Below, piece by piece: positions 23,589 through 31,128 of a DNA stretch of 33,985 nucleotides; the first letter of the stretch is position 1, and every line of letters begins with the position of its first letter. Source of the DNA: JAFGED01 sp964551295 (GTDB lineage: Bacteria > Chloroflexota > Anaerolineae > B4-G1); the NCBI GenBank assembly GCA_964551295.1, contig CAZKDJ010000021.1, forward strand, positions 1 through 33,985, in the 5' to 3' direction. Made by a program: the position numbers and the translations under genes. The notes under the pieces are model-generated. The model saw only the letters and a program-made list of their open reading frames with translations. It was not told where the DNA came from and made no database searches.

Positions 23589-24197
23589 CTACTCTTCCGT
23601 CGGCGTCCGCAACACCTCATCCACCAACCCATACTCGACCGCTTCTTCGGCGGTCATAAAGCGGTCGCGGTCGAAATCGGCCGCGATCTGCTTCTCCGTC
23701 TGGCTGGTGTGGTGCGCCAGCAACTGGTGGATCAAGTTCTCGACGCGCTGAAGTTCCTTGTACTGGATCTCGACGTCGGGGGCGTACCCTTGGGCGCTGC
23801 CGCCGGCGGGGTGCATGTGCACCGTCGCGTGAGGCAGCGCGTAGCGGCGGCCCTTGGTGCCCGCGGCCAGCAGCACCGTGCCCATGCTGGCCGTCACGCC
23901 CACGGCGTAGGTCTCGACGGGGCAGGGCAACTGCTGCATCGTGTCATAGACCGCCAGCCCGTGGTAGACCACGCCGCCGGGGCAGTTGATGTACATGCGG
24001 ATCGGCTTGTCTGGATCCTCGTTCGATAGATACAGCAATTGGGCCACGATCAGGTTGGCCGTCTGGTCGGTGATCGGCATCCCTACAAAAATGATGCGCC
24101 CTTTGAGCAACAGCGAATAAATATCGTAAGCGCGCTCGCCCCGCGCCGTCGTCTCGATCACCATTGGGATTAGCGCCGCAGGTAGTATACCAGCCAT
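23589..24197 (-). CDS. clpP: ATP-dependent Clp protease proteolytic subunit
   Basis: 202 residues. The catalytic triad is visible: S104 (VTASMGTVLLAAG), H129 (VHMHPAGGSAQG) and D178 (DFDRDRFMTAEEAVEYGLVDEV). The N-terminal LIPMVIETTARGERAYDIYS is typical of mature ClpP. It forms a tetradecameric chamber that degrades proteins fed by ClpX, ClpA or ClpC. The family's usual NPxG-type HQP is HPAGG here, a modest deviation. The ATG at 24197 overlaps the trigger factor stop (TGATG) and is preceded by GGAGGAGG; a GTG one codon earlier is also in frame. clpX does not follow in this window, unlike the common tig-clpP-clpX order. Confidence 0.96.
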   Translation of the reverse strand: MAGILPAALIPMVIETTARGERAYDIYSLLLKGRIIFVGMPITDQTANLIVAQLLYLSNEDPDKPIRMYINCPGGVVYHGLAVYDTMQQLPCPVETYAVGVTASMGTVLLAAGTKGRRYALPHATVHMHPAGGSAQGYAPDVEIQYKELQRVENLIHQLLAHHTSQTEKQIAADFDRDRFMTAEEAVEYGLVDEVLRTPTEE

Positions 24198-25516
24198 CAC
24201 TCCTCCTCCCCAGTTTCTTCGTCTTTGATCTCCTCAGCCTCTCCCTTGGCGATGGCGACCAGCCGCTGCACTGCCCTGTTGGCCAGCAGGCGGCTGCGCA
24301 CCGCTCGTTGCCCCGAGTCGGAACTGAGGGACGTGCGCACCTCCTCGGATCGGACGCCCCACTGCGCGCTCATCGCCTCGATCTGGGCGTGGATTTCTTC
24401 CTCGTCCACATCGAGCTCCTCCAACTGCGCGACCTCGCCCAGCAAAAGTGCGTGCCTGAGCCGCGTCTCCGCACTGGGCTCTAGCTCGTCGCGCAGATCT
24501 TCCATCGTCTTGTCCTGGAGGCGCAGGTAGTCATCCAGCGAGAGCTTGGCATCGCGCTTTACCATACGCTCGAATTCCTCGACCGTGTCGTCTAGCTCTT
24601 CCTCGAGCAACGCGGGTGGATACTCGATCTGAGTGTTTTCGAGGATATCTTCTATCACCTGCTCGGCATACGCCTGGTCGGCCTCCTGTCGAGCAGATTG
24701 TCGCAGTTGCTCCCGGATCTGTTTTTCCAACTCCTTGAGCGAGTCAAAGTTGCCCACGGTGCGCGCCAGGTCGTCGTCCAGTTCGGGAATCGTCTGATCA
24801 TAGACCTCCACCATCTTGACGGAAAACTCGGCTTCCCGGCCCCGCAGATACTCTCGCGGGAAATCGTCCGGCAGCGCCAGCGTGAACGTGCGCTCATCGC
24901 CGACGGCCATGCCCACGATTGCCTCGGAGAAACCCGGTGCGGGGGAGGTGCTGCCGGCCTCCACCATGACGTGAATCTGATCCCCCCTGAGCAGCTCCTC
25001 TCCGTCGTCCGTCGCCAAGAGTCCGACGACTGCTCCATCGCCCATTTCGACCGGCCGCTCGACGAGTTCGAGGATCGCGTTCTGCATGCGGATGTCTTCC
25101 AGGGCCTCTTGTACCTGCTTCTTGCTCACCTTGGGTTGTTTGTACTTGAGCCGGTAGTCGCGATAGTCACCCAGGTCCACCGTCGGGGATAGGGGAATGG
25201 TAAACGTGAAGGCGATGGTATCCAACTCGAGTTCCTCCAACGACGCGGGCGCGTAGGGCTCGATCTCTTCCTTTTCCAGGGCCTCGTCGTAGACTTTTTC
25301 GATCAGCGCCTCGGCAGCCTCCTTGCGGACAGTGTCCTCACCAAAGCGCTGGAGGATGAGGTCGTAGGGCGCTTTGCCTTTGCGGAAGCCGGGGATATTC
25401 ACCTGCTTGGAAATTCGACGCGCAGCGCGCTGCATTGCCTCTTGGGTCTCTTCCTCATCCATCTCGATGATCAGGCGCAACTGCCGGTTCTCTAGAGATT
25501 CGGTCGTGATATTCAA
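24197..25516 (-). CDS. tig: Trigger factor (ribosome-associated chaperone/peptidyl-prolyl isomerase)
   Basis: 439 residues. The N-terminal ribosome-binding domain has the signature NIPGFRKGKAP (GFRKGK at 43-48), which docks at the exit tunnel. The FKBP-type PPIase domain is about 150-245 (GDGAVVGLLA, PGFSEAIVGMAVGDERTF). The C-terminal helical arms are about 255-420, and the protein ends in an acidic tail. It shields nascent chains and catalyses proline isomerisation. The start is TTG with GGAGGC eight bases upstream; MNITTESLENRQ is the normal family N-terminus. It is coupled to clpP by a stop/start overlap. I did not find a clear promoter in the 110 bp upstream. Confidence 0.96.
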   Translation of the reverse strand: MNITTESLENRQLRLIIEMDEEETQEAMQRAARRISKQVNIPGFRKGKAPYDLILQRFGEDTVRKEAAEALIEKVYDEALEKEEIEPYAPASLEELELDTIAFTFTIPLSPTVDLGDYRDYRLKYKQPKVSKKQVQEALEDIRMQNAILELVERPVEMGDGAVVGLLATDDGEELLRGDQIHVMVEAGSTSPAPGFSEAIVGMAVGDERTFTLALPDDFPREYLRGREAEFSVKMVEVYDQTIPELDDDLARTVGNFDSLKELEKQIREQLRQSARQEADQAYAEQVIEDILENTQIEYPPALLEEELDDTVEEFERMVKRDAKLSLDDYLRLQDKTMEDLRDELEPSAETRLRHALLLGEVAQLEELDVDEEEIHAQIEAMSAQWGVRSEEVRTSLSSDSGQRAVRSRLLANRAVQRLVAIAKGEAEEIKDEETGEEE

Positions 25517-25626
25517 GTGAGCGTGCCTCCTGTCAGTTTTTGGATAGACCTTGGGAAACTCGTTGTAGTTTTTGTTGCATTTTCACCATAGCTTGGGCTG
25601 GGTTGTGGCGATCTGCCCTGCGATAA

Positions 25627-25708
25627 TGGGGAAGGCGGGATTTGAACCCGCACGGGTTGCCCCACGTGATCCTAAGTCACGCTCGTCTGCCAGTTCCGAC
25701 ACTTCCCC
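25627..25708 (-). tRNA. tRNA-Leu (anticodon UAG)
   Basis: On the minus strand the acceptor arms GGGGAAG (25708-25702) and CTTCCCC (25634-25628) pair perfectly and are followed by discriminator A. The anticodon stem is CGTGA/TCACG with loop CTTAGGA, giving UAG. The T arm is GCGGGTTCAAATCCCGC. A hairpin in the variable region (GGGGCAACCC) marks a class II tRNA. The 3' CCA is not encoded. Confidence 0.95.
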
Positions 25709-25763
25709 CCATGCTGGGCTGCATTATAACGCCGACCACGCGTTCATGCAAGGCGATACCTCC

Positions 25764-25903
25764 TCGGTAGGACAGCAATTCCCGTTTTGTAGCCGCGATT
25801 TCCAAATCGCGCGCATCTTGCCACGAAAAACACCCTGCGCGATTGCGAAATCGCGGCTACAGCCCGGCGTTTTTTCCCATAACGGGAATTGCTGTCGGTA
25901 GGA
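25764..25903. mobile_element. MITE-like palindromic element, copy 2, with 9-bp target duplication
   Basis: The 122-bp element (25773-25894) has perfect terminal inverted repeats CAGCAATTCCCGTT and AACGGGAATTGCTG. It is flanked by the direct repeat TCGGTAGGA (25764-25772 and 25895-25903), the mark of transposition. It differs from copy 1 by one base. No transposase is encoded in the window. It lies 56 bp beyond the 5' end of the tRNA-Leu gene, upstream of it. Confidence 0.88.
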
Positions 25904-26032
25904 TTGTACTAAACGACACTGCTGGCGAAATCGCCCACCTGCTCGGGGCTGAGGAAAAAGCCCGCCGGGCTGAATCCCCCTTCCTATCGTGGGAGGGAGC
26001 GCGCGAATACGTGCGAAGGGGAAAGGCCGGCA

Positions 26033-26065
26033 CCCCACCTGGGCTCCCCTATCGAGGGGGAGGGG
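26033..26065. repeat. C/G-rich palindromic dispersed repeat, copy 4
   Basis: CCCCACCTGGGCTCCCC, a short loop, then GGGGGAGGGG. The stem pairs CTCCCC (26044-26049) with GGGGAG (26057-26062). Confidence 0.6.
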
Positions 26066-26102
26066 CGAGCGGAACGATTTCAATCGCCGAAAGGCTTGCT
26101 TT

Positions 26103-26130
26103 GCCAAATGCGATTGCCCTACCATTTGGC
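26103..26130. promoter_or_regulatory. Inverted repeat just upstream of the BY-kinase promoter
   Basis: GCCAAATG (26103-26110) and CATTTGGC (26123-26130) are perfect 8-bp arms separated by 12 bp. They end nine bases before the -35 box at 26140. A regulator-binding site is possible. Confidence 0.4.
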
Positions 26131-26139
26131 GTTGTATAT

Positions 26140-26167
26140 TTGCCAAGAACGCGGATTCTTGTATAAT
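26140..26167 (+). promoter_or_regulatory. Sigma70-type promoter of the exopolysaccharide BY-kinase genes
   Basis: TTGCCA at 26140-26145, 16 bp, TATAAT at 26162-26167. It gives a long leader of about 305 nt before the ATG at 26481. Confidence 0.68.
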
Positions 26168-26480
26168 TGGTACTTGGGTACTAGTAATTCGGCCGCGGTC
26201 TAGCTTGTTGAAAGGGTCGCGGCGAGTCCAGTCAAATGGCTTTTGTGTCTTTGAGGACCGGCTTGGCACTCTCGACGTACCTTACGAAGAGCCATCCGGT
26301 CATATCTTTGCACAAGGCAAGTCGCCGGGAGGGTAGAGGAGGGGAGGGGAGGGGTTGCGCCAATCTTGGCAGTTCGGTAGCCTCCATTCGTGAGGTTGCT
26401 GTTGCTCTGTTCTTAGGGAGGGCAGCGAGGGTCCCCTTGGCCAGTCCCCGTTATCATCTTGCAAGAGGGAGTAAGTAATC
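26168..26480 (+). promoter_or_regulatory. Long 5' leader of the BY-kinase operon with a potential G-quadruplex
   Basis: At 26327-26354 the RNA-sense strand has G runs GGG-A-GGG-(7 nt)-GGGG-A-GGGG-A-GGGG, a textbook quadruplex pattern, 126 bases before the start codon. The rest of the leader has no gene and no riboswitch I recognise. A quadruplex here could slow transcription or shape leader RNA; function is inference. Confidence 0.45.
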
Positions 26481-28556
26481 ATGGAAGAACAACTGGACAT
26501 TCGAAAGTACGTCACGATGATCGGCCGTTGGTGGCGCCTCATCGTGGTGTGTACGGTGCTGGCGGCGGTCAGCGCATTCGCGATCAGCTCGCTCCTGCCG
26601 CCTACATACGAGGCTTCGGCCGTGGTCATCATCGCCGAACCCCAGTACCAGACACAGTTCGATTCCCGCTTCCCGGTGGTGGAGGGGTGGGCGCCAGCCT
26701 ACGAGGCATTTCCCACGCTGGCCGAGTCGGATGGCGTGCTGCAGCGGGTGGTCGAGACCTACACCCCATCCTCCGCTGCCCGCATCGAAGACTGGTCGAT
26801 CCAGACGCTCTCCGAGATGGCCGAGGCCAGCTCGCAAGGGGATCCCAGCCTGGTGGTGCTGACGGTGAGCTCCCACTCGCCGGAGGACGCCGCCGGGATC
26901 GCCAGCACCTGGGCGAACGCGCTGGTCGAGCAGGGAAATGGGGTCTATGCGGTGAGCGAGGACGACGTGGCATTTTTCGAGACCCAGGTGGCGCAGGCCA
27001 AAGATGCGCTGACCAGCGCCGACGTGGCGCTGGTGGCGTTCGAGGGGCAGAACCAGGCCAACATCCTCCAGGCAGAGCTGGACTCCCTGTTGAGCTTCCA
27101 ATCCGATTACTTGGCCAACCAGCGGGCCATCACGTACCTGCTTCAGGACATCCAGGCGCTGCGCGGCCAGTTGGCCCGCCAACCCGCCGATCAGCCCTCC
27201 TCCCTGACCGACGATCTGACCATGCTCTTCCTGCAGATCAAGGCGTTCAACGCCTCCGCCTCCGCCCCGATCCAGCTCCAGGTCAACAGCGCCGAGTCTC
27301 TCTCGAGCAAGAGCCTGTCCGAGCAGATCACCTTCCTGGACGACCTGGCGGACACGCTGGAGGCCAAGGTGGAGGAGGTTGAGTTGCAGGCGGCAGCGCT
27401 GGAGCCCGAGATCCTGGCCCTGCAGGAGCAGATCCAAGAGATCCAGCTCGAGCGCGATCGCCTGGGGCGAGCGCGCACCCTGGCACACGAGACCTACATG
27501 GCGCTGGCCCGCAAATTGGAGGAGGCCCGCATCACGGCGCAAGGGAAAGAGGGCGTGCTCCAGGTGGGCAGTCACGCCGCCGTGCCGGTGGAGCCGGCCG
27601 GCCCGCACAGGTTGATGAACACCGCCCTCGCCGGCATGGTGGGGGCGATGCTGGCCGGGGGTGGGGTGTTCTTGTTCGAGTACCTGGACGACACGATCCG
27701 CGTGCCCGACGACGTCGAGCGTTATTTGGGGATCAAGACGCTGGGCACCGTCGGGCGGCTGGCGGACGACGGTGCGCCGGTCACCCTGGCCGAGCCCCTT
27801 TCGCCGGCCTCTGAGGCGTTTCGCATGTTAAGCACCAACGTGCGCTATGCCGGCGCGGGCGGTCCCATCCGCACGCTGCTGGTGACCGGCGTCGATTCCG
27901 CCGCCGGCAAGACGGCCACGGCGGCCAACTTGGCGATAGCGATGGCCCAGGCGGGCCTCACGGTGACCCTGGTCGACGCCGACCTGCGCTGTCCCAGGCA
28001 GCACCGGCTTTTCGGCCTCGGTGCCCAGAGCGGGCTAACCCAGTCGCTGGTGGAGGGTACCATGAATGGACGACTACAGCCTTCCCAGGTGGAGCGGCTG
28101 TCGATACTTCCGGCCGGGGAACAAACCCCCAACCCGCCGCAATTGCTCGGCTCGCGGCGACTGCGAGATATCCTGGACAACCTGGCTAGTAAAGCCGATG
28201 TCGTGATCGTGGACAGCCCACCCGTGCTGCTGGTGACCGACGCGGCTATCCTGGCGCAGGCGGTGGACGGCGTGTTGTTGGTGGTCGATGCCGGCGAGAC
28301 GACCCATGACACCGCACAGCGGGCGGCCGAGAGCTTGCAGCAGGTAGGCGCCCACCTGATCGGCGTCGTGCTCAACAGGGTGTCCGCCAGGCGAGGCGGT
28401 AACTATTATTACAAATACAAAGAGTACTATGGCGACGGGCATGGGGAGCAGAAGCGACGCAAGCGCAGGCGTGCGAAGGGAGTGGTGGTGCCTGTGCAGC
28501 ACGGTTTTTCGGAAAGCGAGAAAGCAGAACGGGTAATGGCGCGACCCAACGAATGA
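26481..28556 (+). CDS. Wzc-like polysaccharide co-polymerase with BY-kinase domain (first copy)
   Basis: 691 residues. The N-terminal Wzz domain (EEQLDIRKYVTMIGRWWRL, first helix about 18-38) is followed by a long extracellular coiled coil (about 160-355), a second helix (about 380-400) and a cytosolic bacterial tyrosine kinase domain. The P-loop region TGVDSAAGKTATAANLA (K477) departs from the usual P-x-E-G-K-S form. Walker A' is LVDADLRCPRQHRLFG and Walker B is VVIVDSPPVLLVTDA. A C-terminal tyrosine cluster NYYYKYKEYYGDG is the autophosphorylation site, followed by a basic KRRKRRRAK stretch. Such proteins control chain length and export of capsular or exopolysaccharide. It has a GGGAG ribosome site. 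The second copy follows 12 bp later. Confidence 0.93.
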   Translation: MEEQLDIRKYVTMIGRWWRLIVVCTVLAAVSAFAISSLLPPTYEASAVVIIAEPQYQTQFDSRFPVVEGWAPAYEAFPTLAESDGVLQRVVETYTPSSAARIEDWSIQTLSEMAEASSQGDPSLVVLTVSSHSPEDAAGIASTWANALVEQGNGVYAVSEDDVAFFETQVAQAKDALTSADVALVAFEGQNQANILQAELDSLLSFQSDYLANQRAITYLLQDIQALRGQLARQPADQPSSLTDDLTMLFLQIKAFNASASAPIQLQVNSAESLSSKSLSEQITFLDDLADTLEAKVEEVELQAAALEPEILALQEQIQEIQLERDRLGRARTLAHETYMALARKLEEARITAQGKEGVLQVGSHAAVPVEPAGPHRLMNTALAGMVGAMLAGGGVFLFEYLDDTIRVPDDVERYLGIKTLGTVGRLADDGAPVTLAEPLSPASEAFRMLSTNVRYAGAGGPIRTLLVTGVDSAAGKTATAANLAIAMAQAGLTVTLVDADLRCPRQHRLFGLGAQSGLTQSLVEGTMNGRLQPSQVERLSILPAGEQTPNPPQLLGSRRLRDILDNLASKADVVIVDSPPVLLVTDAAILAQAVDGVLLVVDAGETTHDTAQRAAESLQQVGAHLIGVVLNRVSARRGGNYYYKYKEYYGDGHGEQKRRKRRRAKGVVVPVQHGFSESEKAERVMARPNE

Positions 28557-28568
28557 GGTAGGTCTTTT

Positions 28569-30197
28569 TTGGAAGAGGGACTGGATCTCCGACGTTACCT
28601 GGCGGTACTGCGCCGCTGGTGGTGGCTGATTATCGGCTGTGCGCTGCTGGCGGCGGTCAGCGCGTACGTGGTCAGCACGCAGATGACCAAGGTGTACCAG
28701 GCCTCTGTGACCTTGCTCGTTCACCAGGCGTCTACCAGCGGCACGAGTGATTATGCCGCTATTCTCACCAGCGAGCGGCAGGCGCGCACCTACGCCGAGA
28801 TGCTGACCGAGCAGCCGGTGCTGGCGGCGGTGGTCGCGCAGCCAGGGTTCGATATGGATTGGCAGCGCTTGGCCAGCAGAGTTGATGTGGAGTTGGTCCG
28901 AGATACCCAGTTGATTCGTTTGAGCGTAGAGGATACGGATAACGCCCGGGCGGCCCAGGCGGCCAACGCCATCGCCGATGCGTTCATCGCCCAGAATAAG
29001 GCGCTGCTGCAGGAACGGTATGCCGAATCATTGAACAGCGTGCGGCAGCAGATGGACGAGCTATCGGCGCTGATCGAAGAGACGCAGGCGGCGATAGACA
29101 ATTTGGGCGTGCCGGAGACGGCCCAGGAGGAGGCCGAGCTGTCGCGGCTGGAGACGATCCTGGCCGGATACCGCACCAGCTACGTGGGACTCTTGCAAAG
29201 CTACGAGCAGATGCGCCTGACGGCGGCCCAGACGGCAGACAACGTCTCTGTCTTTCGGAGGGCCGATGTGCCGGACCTGGACCAGCCCGTCCGGCCGCGC
29301 AGGGTGATGAACACCTTGCTGGCGGGGGCGGTGGGAAGCATGCTGGCAGTGGGCGTGGCCTTTCTGGTGGAATACATGGACGACACGATCAAGACGCCCG
29401 AAGACGTCAGTCGCGCACTGGGCCTGGACACCTTGGGCGTCATTGGCAAGTTCAACAAGGGAGCAGGGGAGCTGATCACGGTTGGCAAGCCCCTGTCGCC
29501 GATCTCGGAGGCGTTTCGGGTGCTGCGGACCAACATCCGCTTCTCCAGCGTCGACAAGCCCATCTGCACGCTGCTAGTGACCAGCGCCGGCCCCACCGAG
29601 GGCAAGTCTACCACGGCGGCCAACCTGGCGGCGGTGATGGCGCAGGCCGGGCTCAAGGCGATCGTGGTGGACGCTGATTTGCGCCGTCCACGGCTGCACC
29701 GCGTATTCGGCATTCATCCGCGGGGAGGCCTGACGGGATCGCTGTTGGAGGGAAGCATGGACGGCCGCTTGCAGCCCTCACAGGTGGAAGGGTTGGCGGT
29801 GCTGCCCGCCGGAGATCGCCCTCCCAACCCATCCGAACTGCTGGGATCGCGGCGACTGCGGGAGTTGCTGGGGCTTTTGACCCAGCACGTGGACATGGTC
29901 GTCATAGATAGTCCTCCCGTGCTGCCGGTGACGGATGCGGCGGTGCTGGCGCAGAGCGTGGACGGCGTGCTCCTGGTGATAGACGCGGGGGAAACCCGGC
30001 GCGGCATCGCCCAGCACGCGGTCGAGAGCCTGAGGCAGGTGGGAGCCAACGTGATCGGCGTGGTGCTGAATCGGGTGCCGACGGGCAAGGGCGGGTACTA
30101 TTACTACTATCAAGAGTACTATGGGGATGGCGGCAAGAGGCGAAAGCGCAGGATGCGAGACCGGTATCAGGTTCCCAAGCACGAGGGCAAAGGATGA
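28569..30197 (+). CDS. Wzc-like polysaccharide co-polymerase with BY-kinase domain (second copy)
   Basis: 542 residues, TTG start 12 bp after the first copy, with GAGGTAGG upstream. It has the same layout with a shorter periplasmic part: Wzz N-terminus EEGLDLRRYLAVLRRWWWLI, helices at about 18-38 and 245-265, and a canonical P-loop SAGPTEGKSTTAANLA (K346). Walker A' is VVDADLRRPRLHRVFG and Walker B is MVVIDSPPVLPVTDA. The C-terminal tyrosine cluster is YYYYYQEYYGDGG. The kinase halves of the two copies are clearly paralogous (shared DGRLQPSQVE...LPAG, NPP/NPSELLGSRRLR). It overlaps the HEPN gene by four bases. No polymerase, flippase or other glycosyltransferase gene follows, so the rest of the pathway is elsewhere. 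Confidence 0.94.
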   Translation: MEEGLDLRRYLAVLRRWWWLIIGCALLAAVSAYVVSTQMTKVYQASVTLLVHQASTSGTSDYAAILTSERQARTYAEMLTEQPVLAAVVAQPGFDMDWQRLASRVDVELVRDTQLIRLSVEDTDNARAAQAANAIADAFIAQNKALLQERYAESLNSVRQQMDELSALIEETQAAIDNLGVPETAQEEAELSRLETILAGYRTSYVGLLQSYEQMRLTAAQTADNVSVFRRADVPDLDQPVRPRRVMNTLLAGAVGSMLAVGVAFLVEYMDDTIKTPEDVSRALGLDTLGVIGKFNKGAGELITVGKPLSPISEAFRVLRTNIRFSSVDKPICTLLVTSAGPTEGKSTTAANLAAVMAQAGLKAIVVDADLRRPRLHRVFGIHPRGGLTGSLLEGSMDGRLQPSQVEGLAVLPAGDRPPNPSELLGSRRLRELLGLLTQHVDMVVIDSPPVLPVTDAAVLAQSVDGVLLVIDAGETRRGIAQHAVESLRQVGANVIGVVLNRVPTGKGGYYYYYQEYYGDGGKRRKRRMRDRYQVPKHEGKG

Positions 30198-30583
30198 GCA
30201 ATCGGGCACTAGATTGGCTGGCCCAGGCAATCCACGACCTGGAGCACGCTAGACACGCTTCAGAGGATGGGGACTATGATTGGGCGTGCTTTGCTGCTCA
30301 GCAGGCGGCCGAGAAATCGGTCAAGGCGCTGTTTCTGTCGCTGGGGGGAGACGGATGGGGGCACGTGGTCACGCGCCTTCTCCTGGACCTTGAAAATCGA
30401 TTGACGATTCCGGAGGAGTTGGTACAGGCCGCGCGGCGGCTGGACAAGCACTATATCCCTACGCGCTATCCCAATGGCTTTGACCTGGGTGCCCCTAAGG
30501 ACTATTACACAGCCGACGAGGCTCGGCAGGCGGTCGAGGATGCGGAGCGTATTTACGACTTTTGCCAGCAGTCGCTTCGTTGA
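30194..30583 (+). CDS. HEPN-domain protein of a HEPN-MNT pair
   Basis: 129 residues, all-helical. The C-terminal part has RRLDKHYIPTRYPNG, matching the conserved region of HEPN proteins that carries the R-x4-6-H RNase motif (R-RLDK-H here), and CFAAQQAAEKSVKALFL is the typical central helix. HEPN proteins paired with minimal nucleotidyltransferases act as toxin-antitoxin or AMP-transfer systems, in which the NTase modifies a Tyr or the RNase site of the HEPN partner. The ATG overlaps the BY-kinase stop (ATGA). The NTase gene follows with an overlap. Confidence 0.88.
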   Translation: MSNRALDWLAQAIHDLEHARHASEDGDYDWACFAAQQAAEKSVKALFLSLGGDGWGHVVTRLLLDLENRLTIPEELVQAARRLDKHYIPTRYPNGFDLGAPKDYYTADEARQAVEDAERIYDFCQQSLR

Positions 30584-30917
30584 CCGGGAGGCGGTCATCG
30601 AAAGGTTGCGTGCGTGTGCGCGACGGCTAAAGGCCGAGCAAAAGGGCGTTGTGACGGTATATCTCTTTGGCTCCTTCGCCACCGGGGTGGCCACACCCCA
30701 CAGCGACGCCGACGTGGTGGTGGAGGTGGCCGACGACGATGATGGCGGAGGCGCAGAGATGCGCCAAAAGGTGTGGGACGCGGCCTTTGACGCGTTCCTA
30801 AAAGCGCCCGTGCCGGTGGATCTGTTCGTCCTCACGTCGAGGCAGATGAGGCGGGACCGGCGCGACGGCCGTGGTGTTGCCGCGGCAGTATCGCGGGAGG
30901 GGATGCGCCTGGAGTGA
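30540..30917 (+). CDS. Minimal nucleotidyltransferase (MNT) partner of the HEPN gene
   Basis: 125 residues from an ATG at 30540, which overlaps the HEPN end by 44 bases; the exact start is uncertain. A GGGAGG at 30586 has no well-placed start after it; a TTG at 30606 is the next option. The Pol-beta signature is LFGSFATGVATPHSDADVVVEV, giving the metal-binding D-x-D. DLFVL lower down supplies the third strand. A Gly/Asp-rich loop (EVADDDDGGGAE) is unusual. It should transfer AMP or another nucleotide onto its HEPN partner, neutralising it. It ends the BY-kinase operon. Confidence 0.82.
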   Translation: MRSVFTTFASSRFVDREAVIERLRACARRLKAEQKGVVTVYLFGSFATGVATPHSDADVVVEVADDDDGGGAEMRQKVWDAAFDAFLKAPVPVDLFVLTSRQMRRDRRDGRGVAAAVSREGMRLE

Positions 30918-31128
30918 GTGTGGGCGTAGGTAATGTGTATACGCGCAGAGCCGCTGAGGTGACGGGGGAGATGGCAGATCGCTGAAATGAACCCTACGGG
31001 CTGAATCTAGCCTACTGGGCTTTGCTCTTTATTAGCTCGGTATCTTCAGTCCGGGGCACGGAGGCGGTTTCACCGACAATGTTGTTAATGGAGTGCTACC
31101 AACAAAATAAATAAGGAGATTGATAAGC

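Larger units (their letters stand above)
25904..26139. other. Non-coding stretch upstream of the BY-kinase promoter
   Basis: No credible gene. It holds a C/G-rich repeat at 26033-26065 and an inverted repeat at 26103-26130, both listed separately. The remainder shows nothing I recognise. Confidence 0.6.

Noticed and set aside
23329..23751. A plus-strand frame after the bicupin gene
   Set aside because: It runs through two dispersed repeats and the antisense of clpP and has no ribosome site or domain pattern.
26168..26215. ACTAGT, CGGCCG and CCGCGG close together, resembling a cloning polylinker
   Set aside because: The order and spacing do not match a vector I know, and the sequence continues into native-looking DNA on both sides.
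26371..26386. A GTTCGGTAGCC segment resembling an ops/JUMPstart element upstream of polysaccharide genes
   Set aside because: Only about eight of twelve consensus positions agree, and the flanking sequence does not fit.
30918..31128. A possible SAM- or sulfur-responsive riboswitch before the sulfate activation gene
   Set aside because: The region does not contain the conserved core words of the S-box or other sulfur-related riboswitches.
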